From Kushneria phosphatilytica (lineage in GTDB: Bacteria > Pseudomonadota > Gammaproteobacteria > Pseudomonadales > Halomonadaceae): 64,000 nt of DNA. The notes under the pieces are model-generated. The model was given only the letters and a program-made list of their open reading frames with translations, made no database searches and was not told where the DNA came from. The position numbers and the translations under genes are program-made. The stretch covers positions 3,038,001-3,102,000 of the forward strand of contig NZ_CP043420.1 of the NCBI RefSeq assembly GCF_008247605.1, written 5' to 3'. Shown here one piece after another: positions 1-14,439 of this stretch. Numbering within the stretch: the stretch's first letter is position 1; every line of letters starts with the position of its first letter.

Positions 1-3000
1 CGGTCGCCAGCGAAGCCTTGGTAATACCCAGCAGTACCCGTTCGAAACGTGCGGGGAACTTGTCCTGCTCGGCCAGACTTGCATTTTCCTCCAGCACGCG
101 TACCAGCTCGACCTGTTCGCCGGGGATGAACGAACTGTCACCCACTTCGCTGATCTCAACCTTGCGCAGCATCTGACGCACGATGACCTCGATGTGCTTG
201 TCATTGATGCCGACACCCTGCAGGCGATAGACGTCCTGGATTTCAGCGACGATGTATTTCGCCAACTCGGAGACGCCCAGCAGCCGCAGAATATCATGCG
301 GGTTGCTCGGGCCTTCCGAAATTACTTCGCCACGCTCAACCGTTTCACCTTCGAACACCCCGATCTGACGCCATTTCGGAATCAGCATTTCGATCGGATC
401 GCCGTCGGCCGGGTTGATCGTCAGACGCCGCTTGCCCTTGGTTTCCTTGCCAAAGGTCACGGTACCGCTCTTCTCGGCGAGAATGGCCGGTTCCTTGGGC
501 TTGCGCGCTTCGAACAGATCAGCCACACGCGGCAGACCACCGGTAATGTCCTTGTTGCCGGACGCCTCTACCGGGATACGTGCCACGACTTCACCGATAC
601 CCACAGCAGCGCCATTATCAACCGAGACGATGGCGTTGCCCGGCAGCATGTACTGCACCGGCGTATTCGAACCCGGCAGTGAGATGTGCTCACCCTGCTC
701 GTCCTGCAGCATGATCATCGGGCGCTTGTCGCGACCGGAGCTGGGACGGTTACCGGACTCGATCACCTCGATGGAGGAAAGACCGGTCATTTCATCAACG
801 GTACGGTTGATGGTGACCCCTTCTTCCATGTCAGTGAACTGCACCCGACCCTCAACTTCCGAAACGATCGGATGGGTGTGCGGATCCCAGCGCGCCACGA
901 TCTGGCCGGAGTCGACCTCGTCGCCATCCTTGACCGACAACTCGGCACCGTACGGCAGCTTGTAGTACTCCCGTTCACGCCCATGCTCATCGGCAACCGC
1001 CAACGCACTGGAGCGTGATACCACAACCAGCTGGCCATCGGCGCGCTCAACATTCTTCATGTTGTGCAGCCGGACACGGCCACCGTGCTTGACCTGTACA
1101 CTGTCGACTGCCGAAGCCCGCGAGGCAGCACCACCAATGTGGAAGGTCCTCATGGTGAGCTGGGTACCCGGCTCACCAATCGATTGGGCAGCGATAACGC
1201 CCACCGACTCACCGACATTGACCTGATGACCACGAGCCAGGTCGCGACCATAGCAGCATGAACAGACGCCGTGGGCCGTCTCACAGGTGATGGTGCTGCG
1301 CACCACGATCTCGTCGACACCCATGGTGTCGAGACGGGCACACCAGGCTTCGTCAAGCAGGGTGTTACGCGCAATCAGCACTTCCTGACTCTCGGGATCG
1401 ACCACATCACGAGCCACCACACGTCCCAGCACCCGCTCGGCCAGCGAGACGATAATATCGCCCCCTTCGATGACCGGATGCAGGGTCAGCCCTTCCTCGG
1501 TGCCACAATCATGCTCGGTCACCACCAGATCCTGGGCCACATCGACCAGTCGACGCGTCAGGTAACCGGAGTTGGCCGTCTTCAAGGCCGTATCCGCCAG
1601 GCCCTTACGCGCGCCGTGGGTCGAAATGAAGTACTGCAGAACGTTCAGGCCTTCACGGAAGTTGGCGGTAATCGGCGTCTCGATGATCGAGCCATCCGGT
1701 TTCGCCATCAGACCGCGCATACCCGCCAGCTGACGAATCTGCGCCGCGCTACCACGCGCGCCGGAGTCCGCCATGATGAAGACGCTGTTGAACGACTCCT
1801 GCTCGACTTCGTTACCTTCCTGGTCGGTCACGGTCTGCTGGGAAATACCGGTCATCATTTCACGGGCCACACGGTCGTTGGCCTTGGCCCAGATATCGAT
1901 CACCTTATTGTACTTCTCGCCGGCCGTCACCAGACCCGAGGAGAACTGGTCCTCGATCTCCTTCACCTCTTCCTCGGCGGCATCGATGATGGCGGTCTTC
2001 GACTCCGGGATAACGAAGTCATTAACGCCGATCGAAGCACCCGACCAGGTGGCCAGACGGAAGCCGGTATACATCAACTGGTCGGCAAAGATGACGGTAT
2101 CCTTGAGCCCCACATGCCGATAGGCCGAATTGATCAGCTGAGAGATGGCCTTCTTCTTCATCGGCCGATCAACCAGCTCGAACGCCATACCCCTTGGCAC
2201 GATGCGATAGAGCAGTGCACGTCCGACCGTCGTATCCTTGAGCGCAATCTGTTCGGTCAGAGTGTCCTGTACCTCATCATGCAGCCACTCGGTCAGACGC
2301 ACCCGAATGCGGGCGTGCAGCTCGACACTCTGAGTGCCATAGGCACGCTCAACCTCTTCGAGATCGGAGAAGGTCATGCCTTCACCCTTCGCACCTACAC
2401 GCTCACGGGTCATGTAATACAGACCCAGCACCACATCCTGCGAGGGTACGATGATCGGCTCGCCATTGGCGGGCGACAGTACGTTGTTGGTCGACATCAT
2501 CATCGCCCGCGACTCAAGCTGGGACTCCAGCGTCAGCGGGACGTGGACGGCCATCTGGTCACCATCGAAGTCGGCGTTGTAGGCCGCACAGACCAGCGGA
2601 TGAAGCTGGATGGCCTTGCCTTCGATCAGCAGCGGCTCGAATGCCTGAATACCCAGACGGTGCAGCGTCGGCGCGCGGTTGAGCAGCACCGGATGCTCAC
2701 GAATCACCTCGGCGAGGATATCCCAGACCTCGGGGACCTCACGCTCGACCATCTTCTTGGCCGCCTTGATGGTGGACGCCTGGCCATTGGCCTGCAGCTT
2801 CGAATAGATGAACGGCTTGAACAGCTCCAGCGCCATCTTCTTGGGCAGACCACACTGGTGCAAACGCAGTGTCGGGCCCACGGTGATAACCGAACGACCG
2901 GAATAGTCGACACGCTTGCCCAGCAGGTTCTGACGGAAGCGCCCCTGCTTGCCCTTGATCATGTCGGCCAGCGATTTCAGCGGTCGCTTGTTGGATCCGG

Positions 3001-3949
3001 TAATCGCGCGGCCGCGACGGCCGTTATCGAGCAGCGCATCCACCGACTCCTGCAGCATGCGCTTCTCATTGCGCACGATAATGTCAGGCGCCGATAGATC
3101 GAGCAGCCGCTTGAGGCGGTTGTTGCGGTTGATCACGCGACGATAGAGATCGTTGAGATCGGACGTCGCAAAGCGACCACCATCCAGTGGCACCAGCGGG
3201 CGCAGATCCGGCGGCAGCACCGGCAACACTTCCATGATCATCCAGCCCGGATGATTACCCGAGCGGTTGAAGGCTTCCAGCAGCTTGAGCCGCTTGGAGA
3301 GTTTCTTGACCTTGGTGTCAGAGTTGGTCTGCGGGATTTCCTCGCGCAGTCTTTCGACTTCTTCGCCCAGATCGATATCGGCCAGCAGTGCCTGGACGGC
3401 TTCGGCACCCATGCGGGCATCGAAATCGTCACCAAACTCTTCCAGCGCTTCGAAGTACTGTTCGTCATTGAGCAGTTGCCCACGCTCCAGCGTGGTCATG
3501 CCCGGATCGATCACGACGAAGCTCTCGAAATAGAGCACCCGCTCGATATCGCGCAGGGTCATGTCCAGCAGCATGCCGATACGCGACGGCAGCGACTTCA
3601 AAAACCAGATGTGCGCGACCGGACTGGCCAGCTCGATATGGCCCATGCGCTCGCGACGCACCGCGGCCTTGGTAACCTCAACGCCGCACTTCTCGCAGAT
3701 GATGCCGCGATGCTTCATGCGCTTGTACTTGCCGCAGAGGCACTCGTAGTCCTTTACCGGACCGAAGATCTTGGCGCAGAACAGCCCGTCGCGCTCCGGC
3801 TTGAAGGTCCGATAATTGATGGTCTCGGGCTTCTTGACCTCGCCATAGGACCACGAGCGAATCATGTCCGGCGAGGCGAGCGAAATCCTGATCGCATCGA
3901 ACTCATCGGACTGGGCCTGAGATTTGAGAACTTTGACCAAATCTTTCAT
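1..3949 (-). CDS. rpoC: DNA-directed RNA polymerase subunit beta' (3' end outside window)
   Basis: Largest catalytic subunit of RNA polymerase. The minus-strand reading frame opens with [20 protein letters not shown] and runs uninterrupted to base 1, about 1316 codons, so roughly the last 80-90 residues lie outside the window. The N-terminal zinc site is visible (ECLCGKYKR...ICEKCGVEV), as are the catalytic Mg-binding loop [10 protein letters not shown] (coded near 2554-2583) and the second zinc cluster [13 protein letters not shown]. The start lies 81 bases downstream of the rpoB stop, in the usual rpoBC operon. The sequence is typical with no odd insertions. Confidence 0.98.
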   Translation of the reverse strand, partial: MKDLVKVLKSQAQSDEFDAIRISLASPDMIRSWSYGEVKKPETINYRTFKPERDGLFCAKIFGPVKDYECLCGKYKRMKHRGIICEKCGVEVTKAAVRRERMGHIELASPVAHIWFLKSLPSRIGMLLDMTLRDIERVLYFESFVVIDPGMTTLERGQLLNDEQYFEALEEFGDDFDARMGAEAVQALLADIDLGEEVERLREEIPQTNSDTKVKKLSKRLKLLEAFNRSGNHPGWMIMEVLPVLPPDLRPLVPLDGGRFATSDLNDLYRRVINRNNRLKRLLDLSAPDIIVRNEKRMLQESVDALLDNGRRGRAITGSNKRPLKSLADMIKGKQGRFRQNLLGKRVDYSGRSVITVGPTLRLHQCGLPKKMALELFKPFIYSKLQANGQASTIKAAKKMVEREVPEVWDILAEVIREHPVLLNRAPTLHRLGIQAFEPLLIEGKAIQLHPLVCAAYNADFDGDQMAVHVPLTLESQLESRAMMMSTNNVLSPANGEPIIVPSQDVVLGLYYMTRERVGAKGEGMTFSDLEEVERAYGTQSVELHARIRVRLTEWLHDEVQDTLTEQIALKDTTVGRALLYRIVPRGMAFELVDRPMKKKAISQLINSAYRHVGLKDTVIFADQLMYTGFRLATWSGASIGVNDFVIPESKTAIIDAAEEEVKEIEDQFSSGLVTAGEKYNKVIDIWAKANDRVAREMMTGISQQTVTDQEGNEVEQESFNSVFIMADSGARGSAAQIRQLAGMRGLMAKPDGSIIETPITANFREGLNVLQYFISTHGARKGLADTALKTANSGYLTRRLVDVAQDLVVTEHDCGTEEGLTLHPVIEGGDIIVSLAERVLGRVVARDVVDPESQEVLIARNTLLDEAWCARLDTMGVDEIVVRSTITCETAHGVCSCCYGRDLARGHQVNVGESVGVIAAQSIGEPGTQLTMRTFHIGGAASRASAVDSVQVKHGGRVRLHNMKNVERADGQLVVVSRSSALAVADEHGREREYYKLPYGAELSVKDGDEVDSGQIVARWDPHTHPIVSEVEGRVQFTDMEEGVTINRTVDEMTGLSSIEVIESGNRPSSGRDKRPMIMLQDEQGEHISLPGSNTPVQYMLPGNAIVSVDNGAAVGIGEVVARIPVEASGNKDITGGLPRVADLFEARKPKEPAILAEKSGTVTFGKETKGKRRLTINPADGDPIEMLIPKWRQIGVFEGETVERGEVISEGPSNPHDILRLLGVSELAKYIVAEIQDVYRLQGVGINDKHIEVIVRQMLRKVEISEVGDSSFIPGEQVELVRVLEENASLAEQDKFPARFERVLLGITKASLAT

Positions 3950-4029
3950 GAAATCGGCTCCGTTGCGGAGTTGTCATGAGCGGGCCCACCCAGGCGGGCC
4001 CGCGGACTGTCTGAAGCTTGCGGCTGTGC

Positions 4030-8106
<4,077 letters not shown>

Positions 8107-8315
8107 CTGTAATCCCCAGCTTGTTCACCAGTGAGTGACCGGCGTGGTCGGCACGCCTCGAGGATAGGTCCCCGTCAGGCGGCTGACGGCGAGCCCTTCC
8201 CTGAAGGCACTCGCCGTCATGATTCCCGGATCGTCCCGAAACACTGTCTGTTGATGCCCATCGGGCGGTCTGGTCTGACTGCGATCCCAATGTGTCGGGA
8301 TCGATCCGGCAACAG

Positions 8316-8357
8316 AAAAAGGCCGGCAGCGATCCGCGCAGCGGATCACCACCAGCC
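8316..8357 (-). terminator. Attenuator-like hairpin between rplL and rpoB
   Basis: Read on the minus strand, a GC-rich stem built around GATCCGC/GCGGATC with flanking GGC/GCC pairing is followed by TTTTT. It lies within the 288-bp rplL-rpoB gap about 210 bases before rpoB. In E. coli a partial terminator occupies the same position, so this probably attenuates rather than ends transcription. The rest of the gap (8107-8315) shows a second small hairpin GATCCC/GGGATC near 8283-8302 and no coding potential. Confidence 0.6.
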
Positions 8358-8394
8358 GAGACGCTAGCGCAGGATAGACAACCTGCGCACGTGG

Positions 8395-8772
8395 TTACTT
8401 GAGCTCCACGGAGGCGCCAGCTTCTTCCAGTTGCTTCTTCGCCTCTTCGGCATCTTCCTTCGACATACCTTCCTTCAGGGTTGCCGGAGCACCGTCGACA
8501 GCAGCCTTGGCTTCCTTCAGACCCAGCCCGGTGATACCGCGCACCACCTTGATGACGTTGACTTTCTTGTCACCACCAGCAGTCAGCACCAGATCAAACT
8601 CGGTCTGTTCTTCAGCAGCTTCAGCTTCGCCACCACCGGCACCAGGGCCAGCCACAACAGCAGCAGCGGCAGAGACGCCGAATTTCTCTTCCATCGCCTC
8701 GATCAGCTCGGCCACTTCCATGACCGTCATTTCGGAGACGGCGTTGATAATATCTTCTTTGCTCAGTGCCAT
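8395..8772 (-). CDS. rplL: 50S ribosomal protein L7/L12
   Basis: The acidic stalk protein recruits translation GTPases to the ribosome. It has 125 residues (E. coli 121): an N-terminal dimerisation helix ([31 protein letters not shown]), an Ala/Gly-rich hinge ([20 protein letters not shown]), and the C-terminal factor-binding domain with [15 protein letters not shown]. It lies 84 bases downstream of rplJ, the usual L10-L12 pair. The ATG start is clear from family alignment. Confidence 0.98.
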   Translation of the reverse strand: MALSKEDIINAVSEMTVMEVAELIEAMEEKFGVSAAAAVVAGPGAGGGEAEAAEEQTEFDLVLTAGGDKKVNVIKVVRGITGLGLKEAKAAVDGAPATLKEGMSKEDAEEAKKQLEEAGASVELK

Positions 8773-8856
8773 GATTGCATTCCTAAACTCTGCAGAGCAA
8801 TGCTTGCTCGTTCAATTGAAAAATCTTCGGGCAGATTGTGCCGACGATTCGTCGCC

Positions 8857-9360
8857 TCAGGCCGCTTCTTCCTGCTTCTGGTCACGCAGCGCAGCCAGCG
8901 TGCGCACCAGCTTGCCGGCGGAAGCTTCCTTCATCACCGACAGCAGTTTGGCAATGGCTTCGTCGTATGTCGGCAGATTCGCCAGACGATCAATGCTCTC
9001 GGCCGGGATCAGCTCGCCCTCATAAGCCAGCGCCTTGACCTCGAATGCCGGCTGCTGACGTGCAAACTCCTTGAGCAGACGCGCACCGGCGCCGGGATGC
9101 TCCATGGAGAACGCCAGCAGAGTCGGACCAACAAAGGTCTCATTCAGGCACTCCCAGGAAGTGCCCTGCAGGGCGCGGCGTGCCAGCGTGTTACGTACTA
9201 CACGCAGATGCACACCATTGTCGCGGGCCTGCTTGCGCAGATCGGTCATGGCGCTGACCGCAACACCGCGAGAATCGGCCACGACGACGGAGAGCGCTGA
9301 AGCAGCGGTATCACTGACTTCAGCAACGATCGCCTTCTTGTCTTCAAGACGCAACGGCAT
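8857..9360 (-). CDS. rplJ: 50S ribosomal protein L10
   Basis: Anchors L7/L12 dimers to 23S rRNA at the base of the stalk. It has 167 residues (E. coli 165), starting [20 protein letters not shown] with a strong AAGGAG Shine-Dalgarno 7 bases upstream. The C-terminal helix that binds L12 ends the protein ([17 protein letters not shown]). The 256-bp leader upstream likely carries the L10 autoregulatory structure. First gene of the rplJL unit, followed by rpoBC. Confidence 0.98.
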   Translation of the reverse strand: MPLRLEDKKAIVAEVSDTAASALSVVVADSRGVAVSAMTDLRKQARDNGVHLRVVRNTLARRALQGTSWECLNETFVGPTLLAFSMEHPGAGARLLKEFARQQPAFEVKALAYEGELIPAESIDRLANLPTYDEAIAKLLSVMKEASAGKLVRTLAALRDQKQEEAA

Positions 9361-9379
9361 GTGTCACTCCTTCGTGCCG

Positions 9380-9580
9380 GACCTCCGATTTCGAAGGCCC
9401 ATCGTGGTTACCATCCCCCCACCGCATCAGAAGCGGGGGCTGGATGATGGCGGGGCATCGGAACTTGCCGATGCGCCGCGCCATCTGCGCAGGCGCGAAA
9501 TGAATCTCGGCATTAAGTTCGCTTGCGCGAACACCTGCGGTCTTTGACGGCGCCCCGCCCCACTGGCACGGGGACCGCAA
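9380..9580 (-). promoter_or_regulatory. Probable L10 leader (autoregulatory mRNA structure) before rplJ
   Basis: The 256-bp rplA-rplJ gap (9361-9616) has no ORF. On the minus strand it holds the block CCGCAGGTGTTCGC...GAACTTAATGCC (about 9509-9543), which resembles what I recall of L10-binding leaders in gammaproteobacteria. Several GC-rich pairings follow, including CCCCGC around 9415-9464. By family knowledge, the L10(L12)4 complex binds such leaders to repress rplJL translation. I could not fold it quantitatively, so the exact limits are approximate. Confidence 0.5.
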
Positions 9581-9616
9581 AGTTTGGTTCAGCATGGCGC
9601 CGAAAGCGTCGAGTCA

Positions 9617-10309
9617 TCACACCAGATAGGAGTGATCGACGGTCAGCCCGGGCCCCATGGTCGTCGAGAGCGAAACCTTCTTGAGGTATATGCCCTTGGA
9701 GGTGCTCGGCTTGAGTTTTTTCAGGTCATTGACCAACGCATCAAGATTGCCCTTGATCGCATCAGCCGAGAAGTCGACCTTGCCAATACCGGCGTGAATA
9801 ATGCCGTTCTTGTCCGTACGGAAACGAACCTGGCCAGCCTTGGCATTCTGCACAGCCGTAGCTACATCAGGGGTAACAGTACCCACCTTCGGGTTCGGCA
9901 TCAGGCCACGCGGACCCAGGATCTGGCCCAGCTGACCAACGACGCGCATGGCATCGGGAGCTGCAATAACCACATCAAAGTCGAGCTTGCCCTGGCGAAC
10001 CTGCTCGGCCAGATCATCCATACCGACAATGTCGGCACCGGCTTCCTGAGCAGCGTCAGCTGCAGCACCCTGAGCAAAGACGGCAACCCGGACATCACGG
10101 CCCGTACCATTGGGCAACACGGTAGCACCGCGCACCACCTGATCGGATTTACGCGGGTCGACCCCGAGGTTAACAGCAACCTCGACCGACTCCTTGAACT
10201 TGACCGAAGACAGCTCGGAGAGCAGGGCCACGGCTTCCTCAACGCTATAAACCTTCGAGGAATCAACCCGCTCACGAATCTGCTTCAAACGCCTGGTCTG
10301 CTTTGCCAT
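9617..10309 (-). CDS. rplA: 50S ribosomal protein L1
   Basis: Component of the L1 stalk that helps release deacylated tRNA; in E. coli it also represses its own rplKA mRNA. It has 230 residues (E. coli 234) with the conserved N-terminus [21 protein letters not shown] and the motif [18 protein letters not shown] typical of L1. It starts 2 bases after the rplK stop, implying translational coupling. Confidence 0.98.
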   Translation of the reverse strand: MAKQTRRLKQIRERVDSSKVYSVEEAVALLSELSSVKFKESVEVAVNLGVDPRKSDQVVRGATVLPNGTGRDVRVAVFAQGAAADAAQEAGADIVGMDDLAEQVRQGKLDFDVVIAAPDAMRVVGQLGQILGPRGLMPNPKVGTVTPDVATAVQNAKAGQVRFRTDKNGIIHAGIGKVDFSADAIKGNLDALVNDLKKLKPSTSKGIYLKKVSLSTTMGPGLTVDHSYLV

Positions 10310-10311
10310 GA

Positions 10312-10743
10312 TCAGAGACCCTCCACATTCAGGCCCATGCTGCGTGCAGTACCGGCAATGGTACGCACTGCTGCATCAATATCGGCCGCCGTCAGATCGG
10401 GTTCCTTGGTGCGCGCGATTTCCTCGAGCTGGTCGCGGGTCACGGTACCGACCTTGTTCTTGTTCGGCTCACCCGAACCGGATTTGATACCGGCAGCACG
10501 CTTCAGCAGTACCGGTGCCGGGGGCGTCTTGGTCACGAACGTGAAGCTGCGGTCCGAATAGACCGTAATCACGACCGGCGTAGGCAAACCGGGTTCGACG
10601 TCCTGGGTCTCGGCATTGAATGCCTTGCAGAACTCCATGATATTCACGCCATGCTGGCCCAGCGCAGGACCAACGGGCGGACTGGGATTGGCCTTGCCAG
10701 CTGCAACCTGCAGCTTGATGTAGGCCTGAACCTTCTTAGCCAT
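10312..10743 (-). CDS. rplK: 50S ribosomal protein L11
   Basis: Binds the GTPase-associated centre of 23S rRNA and is needed for the RelA stringent response. It has 143 residues, opening [20 protein letters not shown] with the proline-rich loop [20 protein letters not shown]. The C-terminal RNA-binding domain ends [16 protein letters not shown]. It is the first gene of the rplKA pair, 85 bases downstream of nusG; that gap probably carries the L1 feedback site, which I did not resolve. Confidence 0.98.
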   Translation of the reverse strand: MAKKVQAYIKLQVAAGKANPSPPVGPALGQHGVNIMEFCKAFNAETQDVEPGLPTPVVITVYSDRSFTFVTKTPPAPVLLKRAAGIKSGSGEPNKNKVGTVTRDQLEEIARTKEPDLTAADIDAAVRTIAGTARSMGLNVEGL

Positions 10744-10828
10744 GAATTTACTCCGATTGGGTCATAACGCCTTGTGGCTGCCCGAGTGCAAAGATCAGCC
10801 AATGGCCGATCTCAGGAATTACCGCCAA

Positions 10829-11362
10829 TCACTCTTTCTCAACCTGTGAGAATTCGAGCTCGACGGGAGTAGAACGTCCGAAGATCATGACACTGACCTG
10901 CAGACGGCTTTTTTCGTAGTTGACCTCTTCAACCACCCCATTGAAGTCGGCGAATGGCCCGTCAATGACGCGCACACTCTCACCAGCTTCGAAGACGGTC
11001 TTGGGACGGGGCTGATCGGTACCATCCTGCACACGACGCAGAATCCCTTCAGCCTCACGCTGCGTCAGGGGGGCAGGTTTTTCCGGCGTACCGCCGATAA
11101 ACCCCATGACGCGCGGTGTTTCGTTGACCAGGTGCCAGGTTCGATCATTCATTTCCATCTCGACCAGCACATAGCCCGGGTAGAACTTGCGCTCGCTCTT
11201 GCGGCGCTTGCCTTCCCGCATCTCCACGACCTCTTCGGTCGGCACCAGAATCTGGCCGAACTGATCTTCCATCTCATAAAGCTTCACACGCTCATTCAAG
11301 GAGCGCATGACGTGCTTTTCGAATCCGGAATAGGCGTGAACGACGTACCAGCGCATAGCCAT
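10829..11362 (-). CDS. nusG: Transcription termination/antitermination protein NusG
   Basis: Processivity factor that bridges RNA polymerase to Rho or ribosomal S10. It has 177 residues (E. coli 181). The NGN domain starts [18 protein letters not shown] and the C-terminal KOW domain contains [20 protein letters not shown]. The start is set by an AGGAG five bases before the ATG. It follows secE by 8 bases, the near-universal secE-nusG pair. Confidence 0.98.
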   Translation of the reverse strand: MAMRWYVVHAYSGFEKHVMRSLNERVKLYEMEDQFGQILVPTEEVVEMREGKRRKSERKFYPGYVLVEMEMNDRTWHLVNETPRVMGFIGGTPEKPAPLTQREAEGILRRVQDGTDQPRPKTVFEAGESVRVIDGPFADFNGVVEEVNYEKSRLQVSVMIFGRSTPVELEFSQVEKE

Positions 11363-11370
11363 GGGGGCTC

Positions 11371-11745
11371 CTAACCAATAATGCTCGAAACCAGCCAGCC
11401 AAAGAGCATGTCGATCAACCAGAGGATCAATCCGACAATCAGCACGGCTGCCAGTACGATGGCGGTTGTCTGGACGGTTTCCTGACGCGTCGGCCAGACC
11501 ACACGCTGAATTTCACGCTTGGAATTGCGAGCCAGCTCAGCCAGCGATTTACCACGCCCGGTAGTGAGTGCAACGGCAGCAGCCAGCAGGCCCAGCACGA
11601 CGACACCGAGCACTCGATAAAGCAGCGCCTGATCGGCAAACCAGACATTACCAGCAACTGCTATCGCCACCAGCACGACTACCAACGCCCACTTCAGGCC
11701 GTCATAGCGCGACGATGCCTGCTGCATCTCGGCATTCTGTTTCAT
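11371..11745 (-). CDS. secE: Preprotein translocase subunit SecE
   Basis: Essential small membrane subunit of the SecYEG channel. With the start at [16 protein letters not shown] the protein is 124 residues (E. coli 127), with three predicted membrane helices. The conserved cytoplasmic amphipathic helix and third TM ([20 protein letters not shown], then the final TM) end the protein. A longer frame exists upstream, but GAGGAG precedes this ATG at good spacing, so the shorter form is preferred. A tRNA-Trp gene lies 73 bases upstream. Confidence 0.95.
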   Translation of the reverse strand: MKQNAEMQQASSRYDGLKWALVVVLVAIAVAGNVWFADQALLYRVLGVVVLGLLAAAVALTTGRGKSLAELARNSKREIQRVVWPTRQETVQTTAIVLAAVLIVGLILWLIDMLFGWLVSSIIG

Positions 11746-11818
11746 GGGCGGGATCTCCTCAGGGCGCACGGCAATAGCACAAGCGGAAGACTCGGGACGC
11801 GCCAGCCTGGGGAAGGAC

Positions 11819-11894
<76 letters not shown>

Positions 11895-12023
11895 ATTCTG
11901 TCCGGTCACTGCCGTCAAGGGCGCGGGTACTATATCCGAAGCTTCGATTACAGGCAACCACACCAACGACACCGGACTTTCGAAAACGGAATGGCGAGCC
12001 ATCTGACTCGCCATTCCGGCATA

Positions 12024-12098
12024 TGGAGCTCGTGGACGGATTTGAACCGTCGACCTCACCCTTACCAAGGGTGTGCTCTACCCCTGAGCTACACGAGC
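12024..12098 (-). tRNA. tRNA-Thr (GGT)
   Basis: A 75-nt cloverleaf: acceptor GCTCGTG/CACGAGC, anticodon stem-loop CACCC-TTGGTAA-GGGTG (anticodon GGT), CCA encoded. Third member of a Tyr-Gly-Thr cluster, separated from tRNA-Gly by 15 bases, so all three are probably cut from one transcript. Confidence 0.97.
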
Positions 12099-12113
12099 AT
12101 GATGCTGCAATAC

Positions 12114-12187
12114 TGGAGCGGGCAGCGGGAATCGAACCCGCACTATCAGCTTGGAAGGCTGAAGTTCTACCATTAAACTATGCCCGC
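12114..12187 (-). tRNA. tRNA-Gly (TCC)
   Basis: A 74-nt cloverleaf: acceptor GCGGGCA/TGCCCGC, anticodon stem-loop TCAGC-CTTCCAA-GCTGA (anticodon TCC), CCA encoded. Lies between tRNA-Tyr and tRNA-Thr, the standard cluster upstream of tuf/secE. Confidence 0.97.
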
Positions 12188-12231
12188 TGCACCTTTCAGC
12201 ACCGACTCCGAATACTTCGGAAGCCGAAAAC

Positions 12232-12315
<84 letters not shown>

Positions 12316-12421
12316 GATGTGGCGGCACATCTTACCGCATCGAATTGTCGTGTCAAGCTTTACCAAAAGCCGTTGTTTTACAGCCTTTTCGAACGCTCCG
12401 TTCACGACGCGGCGCATTCTG

Positions 12422-13261
12422 TCAGAGCAGTGAATTGAATGCAAGTCCAGCCCGAATTCGTTCCAGCGAGGCTGGCTCTGGCAACAACGGCGCGCCGGAC
12501 AACCGACCGGCGCGCTCGGCAGGCGTCAGAGGAAAAAGGGCTTCCAAACCGGCATAGACCATATCCGGCCAAAGGGCATGCGGTGGACCAACGCCTCGTG
12601 ACACCACTCTGGCATCTCCACCGGTCAGCAGCAGAGGCAAGGCCATGTCTTCCCGATCGCATGTTTCGCTGTAAATACGGTTAATGGCGCTGATAGCCGC
12701 CAGATAAACCCCATGATTGACTGCATCGATCGTATTGCGCCCGGGACCGGGCAAGCCACCCGACTCCACTTCAGGGTCGATGGCGACCCTGCGGGTCCCG
12801 AGTTGAAGACTCTCCTTCATCAAACGCAAGCCAGGCAGAATGTACCCGCCCAGGTGGCGCCCCCCGGGGAGCACAATATCCATCGTAATGGCGCTGCCAC
12901 AATCCACCACCATACAGCCACCGGTCAGCTGATAGCCGGCCAGACTTCCCAACCAGCGATCCACGCCAAGTCGCCCGGGCTCTTCATAACCATTGGTTAC
13001 ACCCAGTGCTTCCCGCCCGGAACGAGCGACATGGATGGTCGATACGCGACGCTTGAGCAATGAAACCGTGCGCTCCAGTACCTCGTTGCGCGCCACATTG
13101 GAAATACGGATGGCTGTAATCACCCCGAGATCGGGTATATCCGCCCCCGGTCGCCACTGCTCACGAGTCCATACAGCTCCTCTTGAGCGGATTTCACTGG
13201 TACCGCGATCCTTGAGACGCCACTTGGAGAGGGTATTACCGATATCGAGATCCAGGATCAT
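12422..13261 (-). CDS. coaX: Type III pantothenate kinase
   Basis: Phosphorylates pantothenate in the first committed step of coenzyme A synthesis. It has 279 residues, somewhat longer than the roughly 250 usual in Pseudomonas. The phosphate-binding motif LDIGNTLSKW is at the N-terminus, GRLGVDRW about residue 97, and the conserved VDCGSAITMDIV about residue 118. The birA stop and coaX start overlap as ATGA, so the two are translationally coupled, as in Pseudomonas. The SPOR-domain gene that often follows coaX in Pseudomonas is absent. Confidence 0.95.
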   Translation of the reverse strand: MILDLDIGNTLSKWRLKDRGTSEIRSRGAVWTREQWRPGADIPDLGVITAIRISNVARNEVLERTVSLLKRRVSTIHVARSGREALGVTNGYEEPGRLGVDRWLGSLAGYQLTGGCMVVDCGSAITMDIVLPGGRHLGGYILPGLRLMKESLQLGTRRVAIDPEVESGGLPGPGRNTIDAVNHGVYLAAISAINRIYSETCDREDMALPLLLTGGDARVVSRGVGPPHALWPDMVYAGLEALFPLTPAERAGRLSGAPLLPEPASLERIRAGLAFNSLL

Positions 13262-14238
13262 CTTGAGGCTCGCAGCGAAACTTCACCACCTGAAAAAATC
13301 ACTTCCCGCTCATCGATGCAGACGACAAGATTACCCTGCTTGTTCACCCCCTGGGCAATACCTTCCCATCGCTGACTGCCCTGCTGCAGGGTTACGGGCT
13401 GATTGGCATGATAATGGCGGGCGTTCCAGCCGGTCTGCCAGGCAGCAAAACCCTCATGCTCGAAATGCGGCAGCAATCCCATCAGGCCATCGATCATGCC
13501 GGTAATCAACTCATTACGGGAGAGCTCAGGCACCATTTCGTGCAACCCGGCTGCCGGTTGCTCAAGGCGCTGTCTATCCGCTTCTCCAAAAGAGACATTG
13601 AACCCGATACCGATCACTACTTCACAGGGCCCCTCCATGTCGCCACGCATTTCGGTCAGGATACCGCCCAACTTGCGCCCCTCACCCGCCTGCTCCACCA
13701 ACAGGTCGTTCGGCCATTTCAACCGGACATCAACACCCAACGGATCAAGAAGCTCGGCCATCCGGACACCGAGCGCCAGACTCAATCCCTCAATGGCCGC
13801 CACTCCGCTATCGAATCGCCAGCCCAGCGAAAAGTGAATGCCAGCTCCCCAACGGCCGTGCCAGGTTCTTCCACGCCGACCTCGACCGGCAGTCTGCACT
13901 TCAGCAACACAGACTTCCGCATGCCCGGCGCCCTGAGCGAAGCGCTCCAGCAGAAAGGTATTGGTCGATTCCAGCTGGGACTCGATAAAAAGCCGCGACA
14001 ACTGCTGACGTGACTCACGGGAGAGCCCTGCAACGATCCGGCCGCCATCCAGCAACTCCAGCGGTTGCGCTATGCGATAACCGCGCCCTCGCACTGCTTC
14101 AAGTACAATGCCGAGCGTTTCAAGCTTTTGTAGCTGTTTCCAGATGGCGGTTCTACTGACACCAAACGCCTCTCCGAGTTGCTCGCCCGAGTGAAACTGC
14201 CCATCACTCAATACGCGTACCAGATCGCGGACGTTCAT
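13258..14238 (-). CDS. birA: Bifunctional biotin--protein ligase / biotin operon repressor
   Basis: Attaches biotin to the acetyl-CoA carboxylase carrier protein and represses biotin genes. It has 326 residues (E. coli 321). The N-terminal winged helix (LSDGQFHSGEQLGEAFGVSR) shows it is the regulator-fused class. The catalytic biotin loop GRGRRGRTWHG and the KWPNDLLV motif are intact. I chose the ATG before NVRDLVRVL because AGGAAG precedes it and the longer frame adds 43 non-conserved residues. Its stop overlaps the coaX start. Confidence 0.95.
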   Translation of the reverse strand: MNVRDLVRVLSDGQFHSGEQLGEAFGVSRTAIWKQLQKLETLGIVLEAVRGRGYRIAQPLELLDGGRIVAGLSRESRQQLSRLFIESQLESTNTFLLERFAQGAGHAEVCVAEVQTAGRGRRGRTWHGRWGAGIHFSLGWRFDSGVAAIEGLSLALGVRMAELLDPLGVDVRLKWPNDLLVEQAGEGRKLGGILTEMRGDMEGPCEVVIGIGFNVSFGEADRQRLEQPAAGLHEMVPELSRNELITGMIDGLMGLLPHFEHEGFAAWQTGWNARHYHANQPVTLQQGSQRWEGIAQGVNKQGNLVVCIDEREVIFSGGEVSLRASR

Positions 14239-14330
14239 TGTGTCTTCCTGTATTGCACCGCTTTCGGCCTGGCCGGCCCGAGCCGGCTGGCGGGAGCTTG
14301 AAAGGGAGGGGAACCAGCTGACCCAAACGT

Positions 14331-14352
14331 AAAAAGCGCCCCGAAGGGCGCC
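14331..14352 (-). terminator. Intrinsic terminator downstream of cioAB
   Basis: On the minus strand a GGCGCCC-TTCG-GGGCGC hairpin is followed directly by TTTTT. It lies about 90 bases after the cioB stop and about 95 bases before birA, so it should end the oxidase transcript and insulate birA. A second perfect hairpin (14398-14418, CCGACCGGC/GCCGGTCGG) sits between it and cioB without a minus-strand T run. Confidence 0.75.
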
Positions 14353-14439
14353 TGCAAGGCTAAACATTCATGCCATGATTGGCAAATGCCATGCCATCCG
14401 ACCGGCAGCGCCGGTCGGGCTTTTAGAGCAAGCGAGAGC

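Noticed and set aside
14398..14424. Hairpin CCGACCGGC/GCCGGTCGG followed by CTTTTA on the plus strand
   Set aside because: It looks like a plus-strand terminator, but no plus-strand gene lies upstream. On the minus strand it has no T run. Probably only a 3'-end structure of the cioB transcript.
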